A stretch of DNA of 64,000 nt. Source: Bog-756 sp963725395. Lineage in GTDB: Bacteria; Actinomycetota; Acidimicrobiia; Acidimicrobiales; RAAP-2. The notes under the pieces are model-generated. The model did no database searches, was not told the origin of the DNA, and worked only from the letters and a program-made list of their open reading frames with translations. The DNA is taken from positions 496,001 to 560,000 of the forward strand of contig CAVRYH010000002.1 of the NCBI GenBank assembly GCA_963725395.1, written 5' to 3'. Numbering within the stretch: position 1 is the first letter of the stretch; the number at the start of each line of letters is the position of its first letter. Both the position numbers and the translations under genes were made by a program. Of the stretch, positions 60,955 to 64,000 are shown in pieces.

Positions 60955-62510
60955 GCCGCAATGTGCTGTTCATCACCGTCGACCAGTGGAGGGGTGACAG
61001 TCTCTCGGCGCTGGGCCACCCGGTGCTCACCACCCCCACGCTCGACCGACTGGCCTCCCGCGGCACCCTGTTCGCCAACCACTGGGCCAACGCCGCGCCC
61101 TGCGGCCCGTCGAGGGCCTGCCTCTACACCGGCACCTATCTCCACCACAATCGGTCGGTCACCAACGGCACCCCACTGGACGCCCGGTTCACGAACGTGG
61201 CCCTGTTGGCCCGGGAGGCCGGCTACGACCCCGTGCTGTTCGGTTACACGGACACCAGCGTGGACCCGCGCACCGTCCCGGCCGGGGACCCGCGACTGCA
61301 CTCCTACGAGGGTGTGCTCCCCGGGTTCCGGGCGGTGGTGCACGACCCCTGGGAGGCGGGGAGCATCGAGTGGGGACGGTGGCTGGCCGCTCAGGGGGTG
61401 GACGTGCCGTCGAGGCCGCGGGATCTCTACCTGCCGATCGCCGGCTATCCCGGCGCCGACCGGCACGGTTCCACCTGGGCGCCGGCCCGGTTCCCGGCCG
61501 AACAGTCAGAGACCGCCTTCCTCGTGGAGGAGTTGACCACGTGGCTCGACCGGCACGGTGACCGACCGTTCTTCGTCCACGCATCCTTCATTCGTCCGCA
61601 CCCACCACGGCGGAACCCGGTCGGCTACCACGACCTCTACGACGCCGACGCCCTTCCGCCCTTCGTGGCCGCCGCCACCAGGGCGGAAGAGGCGTCGGCC
61701 CACCCACTGAACGGGTTGGTCCTCTCGACGCCCGCGGTCGCCGCCCCCGAGGACGAGCGCGAGCGCCGGCAGATGAGGGCCACCTACCACGGGGCGCAAA
61801 GAGAGGTCGACGACCGGCTCGGTGTCCTCTTCGAGTATCTCGATACGACCGGTCTGTCAGATTCGACCCTCGTCGTTGTGACCAGCGATCACGGTGAGAT
61901 GGGTGGTGACCACTGGCTGTTCGAGAAGCTCGGGTACTGGGACGAGTCCTTCCACGTCCCGCTGGTCGTCCGCGACCCCGACCGGGCCGCCGACGGTGCC
62001 CGGGGCGGGGTGGTCACGGCATTCACCGAATCCGTCGACGTGCTGCCCACCATCTGTCGCTGGTTGGACATAGAGGTTCCCCTCCAGGCCGACGGCCGCG
62101 CGCTCCAGCCCTTCCTCAGGGGGGAGGGCCTCGGGCACGACGGGCGGCCCGAGCACTGGCGGGACGACGCCCACTGGAGCTGGAATTTCTCCAGCCCAGC
62201 CACCCGGTCGGCCGAACGTCATTTGGGATTGCCGATGGCCCACTGCTCCCTCGACGTGTCGAGGGGCGCGACGGTGAAGTACGTCCAGTTCGCGGCGGAC
62301 CCCGCCGTCTTCCCTCCGATCCTGTTCGACCTGTCCACCGATCCCCACCAGCTCCACGACCTGGTCCCTGACGGAGGGGTGGCCCAGCTCGGATGGGACG
62401 CAGCTCAGCGCCTAGCCCGGTGGAGGATGCGCAACGATGACCGCACGCTCACCGGCACCATGCTGACCGAGCGTGCCGGGGCGGTGGTGACCCGCGACGA
62501 CTGGTGGTGA
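60951..62510 (+). CDS. Phosphonate monoester hydrolase / arylsulfatase (PMH type)
   Basis: A 519-residue alkaline-phosphatase-superfamily enzyme resembling Rhizobium and Burkholderia phosphonate monoester hydrolases along its whole length. NVLFITVDQWRGDSLSALG is the metal-site N-terminus; AAPCGPSRACLYTGTYLHH has the nucleophile Cys converted to formylglycine (residue about 51); GYDPVLFGYTDTSVDPRT, HASFIRPHPPRRNPVGYHD and VVVTSDHGEMGGDHWLFEKLG are PMH landmarks. It cleaves phosphonate or phosphate esters and some sulfates in the cytoplasm. It starts with GTG overlapping the stop of the YdcF-like gene. Its product could feed the phosphonate pair downstream. Confidence 0.85.
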   Translation: MSRNVLFITVDQWRGDSLSALGHPVLTTPTLDRLASRGTLFANHWANAAPCGPSRACLYTGTYLHHNRSVTNGTPLDARFTNVALLAREAGYDPVLFGYTDTSVDPRTVPAGDPRLHSYEGVLPGFRAVVHDPWEAGSIEWGRWLAAQGVDVPSRPRDLYLPIAGYPGADRHGSTWAPARFPAEQSETAFLVEELTTWLDRHGDRPFFVHASFIRPHPPRRNPVGYHDLYDADALPPFVAAATRAEEASAHPLNGLVLSTPAVAAPEDERERRQMRATYHGAQREVDDRLGVLFEYLDTTGLSDSTLVVVTSDHGEMGGDHWLFEKLGYWDESFHVPLVVRDPDRAADGARGGVVTAFTESVDVLPTICRWLDIEVPLQADGRALQPFLRGEGLGHDGRPEHWRDDAHWSWNFSSPATRSAERHLGLPMAHCSLDVSRGATVKYVQFAADPAVFPPILFDLSTDPHQLHDLVPDGGVAQLGWDAAQRLARWRMRNDDRTLTGTMLTERAGAVVTRDDWW

Positions 62511-62532
62511 GCGGTATCGGGCCTGGTGCCGG

Positions 62533-63228
62533 TCAGTTCGACCGGTCGAGCAGCAGCCCGGGGAGGTCGGCGACCGAGTCGATCAGGTGGGTGTGCGGTG
62601 CCCGGCCCAGCTCCGAACGGTCGTGAGCGCCGCTCAGCACGCCGATCACCAACGACGCGCCGGCCCGGGTCCCGGCCAGGAGGTCGCTCGTGGTGTCACC
62701 CACGACGGCCACCTCAGCCACATCGTCGATGTGCAGTTTGAGCACCGCGGTGAGGATCATGTCCGGCCACGGTCGGCCCCGTCCGGCGTCGGCGGGGGAC
62801 AAGGTGAGGTCGACCGACCCGTTCCAGCCCAGGGCTGCCATGATCCGGTCCCTCGTCGCCGGCGAGAACCCCGTGGTCAGGCACAGCCTCATGCCGGCGT
62901 CGCGGAGGACGGCGAACGCGTGCTCCGCTCCGGGGAGAGCGGACACCTCACCCCGGTCAACCGCCTGATCGAATGCCTCCTCGAAGGCGAGATTGGCCTG
63001 CTCGGCCCGGTGATGGTCGCCGCCCAGCAGCTCGGTGAACACGGTGATCTTCGACTGGCCCATGGTCCGGCGGATGTACTCCTCCGGATCGGCCATCAGC
63101 GAGTTGGCCGTGAGCCCCACCGCGTCCAGTGCCACCTGGAAGGCCTCCTCGACCGCCCCGTCGTCGGCCACGGTGGTGCCGGCCATGTCGAGGACCACCA
63201 GACGGATCGGATGGGCCGGAGGATTCAC
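62533..63228 (-). CDS. Phosphonatase-like HAD hydrolase (TIGR03351 type)
   Basis: A 231-residue HAD phosphohydrolase. IRLVVLDMAGTTVADDGAVEEAF carries motif I (DMAGT); LTTGFSPATR motif II; motif III in RPWPDMI; VGDTTSDLLAGTRAGA motif IV. The DMAGT core and RTMGQSKITVFTELLG cap region match phosphonoacetaldehyde hydrolase-like proteins. These cleave a C-P bond of an aldehyde phosphonate or dephosphorylate a small phosphate. The start GTG overlaps the stop of the FAD oxidoreductase (GTGA), so the two genes are translationally coupled. Confidence 0.8.
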   Translation of the reverse strand: MNPPAHPIRLVVLDMAGTTVADDGAVEEAFQVALDAVGLTANSLMADPEEYIRRTMGQSKITVFTELLGGDHHRAEQANLAFEEAFDQAVDRGEVSALPGAEHAFAVLRDAGMRLCLTTGFSPATRDRIMAALGWNGSVDLTLSPADAGRGRPWPDMILTAVLKLHIDDVAEVAVVGDTTSDLLAGTRAGASLVIGVLSGAHDRSELGRAPHTHLIDSVADLPGLLLDRSN

Positions 63229-64000
63229 CCGGTCACCTCGTCCCATGTCTGCTCGGCGATGGCGGGGGAGAGGGTCATCCCGCGCCCGGCCGGCCCGGTG
63301 ACCACCCGCACCACCGGTTCGATCTGTTCCGACCAGTAGATGCTGCCGTCGGTGGCCAGTGTGTACTCACCGGCCCAACGTCGGACCACCGGCGGGAGGT
63401 CCCAGCCCAGGATTGCCTCGGCGCGGGACCGGAGCCCACCGTAGGCGGACTCGTCGACGGCGAAGTCGAAGGGCTCGTCGTAGACGTGGGTGTCCCCGAT
63501 GGTCAGGCTTCCGTCCGACCGCTGCACCACGAGGAGCTGCATGCCCCATTCGGCGGTGTCGGCACGGGCAGCGGGCAGCCGCTCCCGGTCCGGCAGGTCG
63601 AAGGCCGGGTAGTACCGCATGGTGTCGGCGTCGGCGATGGCCGTAGTGAGATGCTCCATCGTGGGTGCCGTCTGCATCATCTGCAGGCGGCACCTCCTGA
63701 GAGGGGCGACGGCCAGTGCGGCACCGACGCGGCCAGCGAGCCCGGTCAGTCGGTCTCCGACGCACAGGAGGGCCATCGTCCCATGATGGCGGTTGCCGAG
63801 GTGGTCGATGACGGTCGCTCCGCCGGCTCCGGAGCTGATGGGGACGTCGACCACCTGACGACCGGGGATCCACCGGTAGTGGCCGGTCGACTCGAGATGG
63901 GCCCGGAGGGCGCCGAGGACCGACCCGGGCTCGACCACCGCATCCTCCCGGCACCAGAGACCCCCGCCCACTTCGCCCTTGACGACAGGGTTGAGGGCAC
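63225..64000 (-). CDS. FAD-dependent oxidoreductase, TIGR03364/HpnW type, partial (5' end outside window)
   Basis: About 258 residues of the C-terminal part of a D-amino-acid-oxidase-like flavoprotein are visible, open at the window edge: ALNPVVKGEVGGGLWCRED, AVVEPGSVLGALRAHLES, HHGTMALLCVGDRLTGL, then SLTIGDTHVYDEPFDFAV, WAGEYTLATDGSIYWSEQ and VRVVTGPAGRGMTLSPAIAE with the FAD-binding end. The family is found beside phosphonatase-like genes and is thought to oxidise the amine of 2-aminoethylphosphonate or its N-methyl derivative to phosphonoacetaldehyde. It overlaps and is coupled to the HAD gene. Confidence 0.8.
   Translation of the reverse strand, partial: ALNPVVKGEVGGGLWCREDAVVEPGSVLGALRAHLESTGHYRWIPGRQVVDVPISSGAGGATVIDHLGNRHHGTMALLCVGDRLTGLAGRVGAALAVAPLRRCRLQMMQTAPTMEHLTTAIADADTMRYYPAFDLPDRERLPAARADTAEWGMQLLVVQRSDGSLTIGDTHVYDEPFDFAVDESAYGGLRSRAEAILGWDLPPVVRRWAGEYTLATDGSIYWSEQIEPVVRVVTGPAGRGMTLSPAIAEQTWDEVTG

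Overview
This is a high-GC (roughly 65-70 % by eye) bacterial chromosome segment with densely packed genes on both strands and many GTG or TTG starts. Several features point to an actinobacterium: F420-type PPOX proteins, an LCP cell-wall ligase with a LytR_C domain, DUF2510/DUF4328, DUF3817 and DUF2505 proteins, DUF35/thiolase-like pairs, and a P450-type 3Fe-4S ferredoxin. The gene mix resembles Acidimicrobiia more than mycobacteria or streptomycetes; that placement is inference. No rRNA, CRISPR array, phage or plasmid module was seen.

Layout. 1-9.2 kb: housekeeping and catabolic genes (cysteine dioxygenase-like cupin, YgjP-type peptidase, DUF3817 protein, D-aminoacylase, thioesterase, CysQ-like phosphatase, an Old Yellow Enzyme with extra cysteines, and a DHA2 exporter divergent from a TetR regulator). 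9.2-18 kb: a tRNA-Arg(CCT) followed by an accessory-looking stretch: a 38-bp direct repeat pair, a methyltransferase/TetR divergent pair with a strong operator, an IS3 transposase remnant, a secreted esterase, an MFS remnant, a MetF-like protein, a broken secreted repeat protein and a frameshifted DUF1275 protein. 18-33 kb: small proteins, an LCP protein, a nickel/cobalt permease divergent from a Fur-family regulator with a Nur-box-like site between them, a spherulin-4-like secreted protein, F420/PPOX and nitrobindin-like proteins, an XRE regulator and a GH13 alpha-glucosidase. 33-38.3 kb: an SDR plus two double-hotdog proteins, an FTR1 iron permease behind a DtxR/IdeR-like box, another SDR and an HdeD-like protein. 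38.4-50 kb: MFS exporters (one frameshifted), a small leaderless ORF with a terminator, a TetR regulator with a 27-bp dyad, an ABC exporter, a DapB-like dehydrogenase, an SDR, two PPOX proteins and an LMW phosphatase. 50-55 kb: a sulfatase divergent from a coupled DUF35-DUF35-thiolase-thiolase operon with a KstR-like dyad upstream. 55-64 kb: an ABC-F protein, a phosphoesterase lipoprotein, ferredoxin, GltX, a frameshifted YdcF-like protein, a phosphonate monoester hydrolase, and the phosphonatase-like HAD/FAD oxidase pair.

The parts that work together most clearly are: nickel uptake with its likely regulator; iron uptake with its metal-responsive box; the thiolase-like/DUF35 operon, probably a CoA-thioester C-C lyase for steroid-like or branched side chains; and an organophosphonate locus at the right end. 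Four otherwise intact reading frames carry single-base indels, most of them in CGCG-containing contexts. This may reflect assembly error rather than biology.
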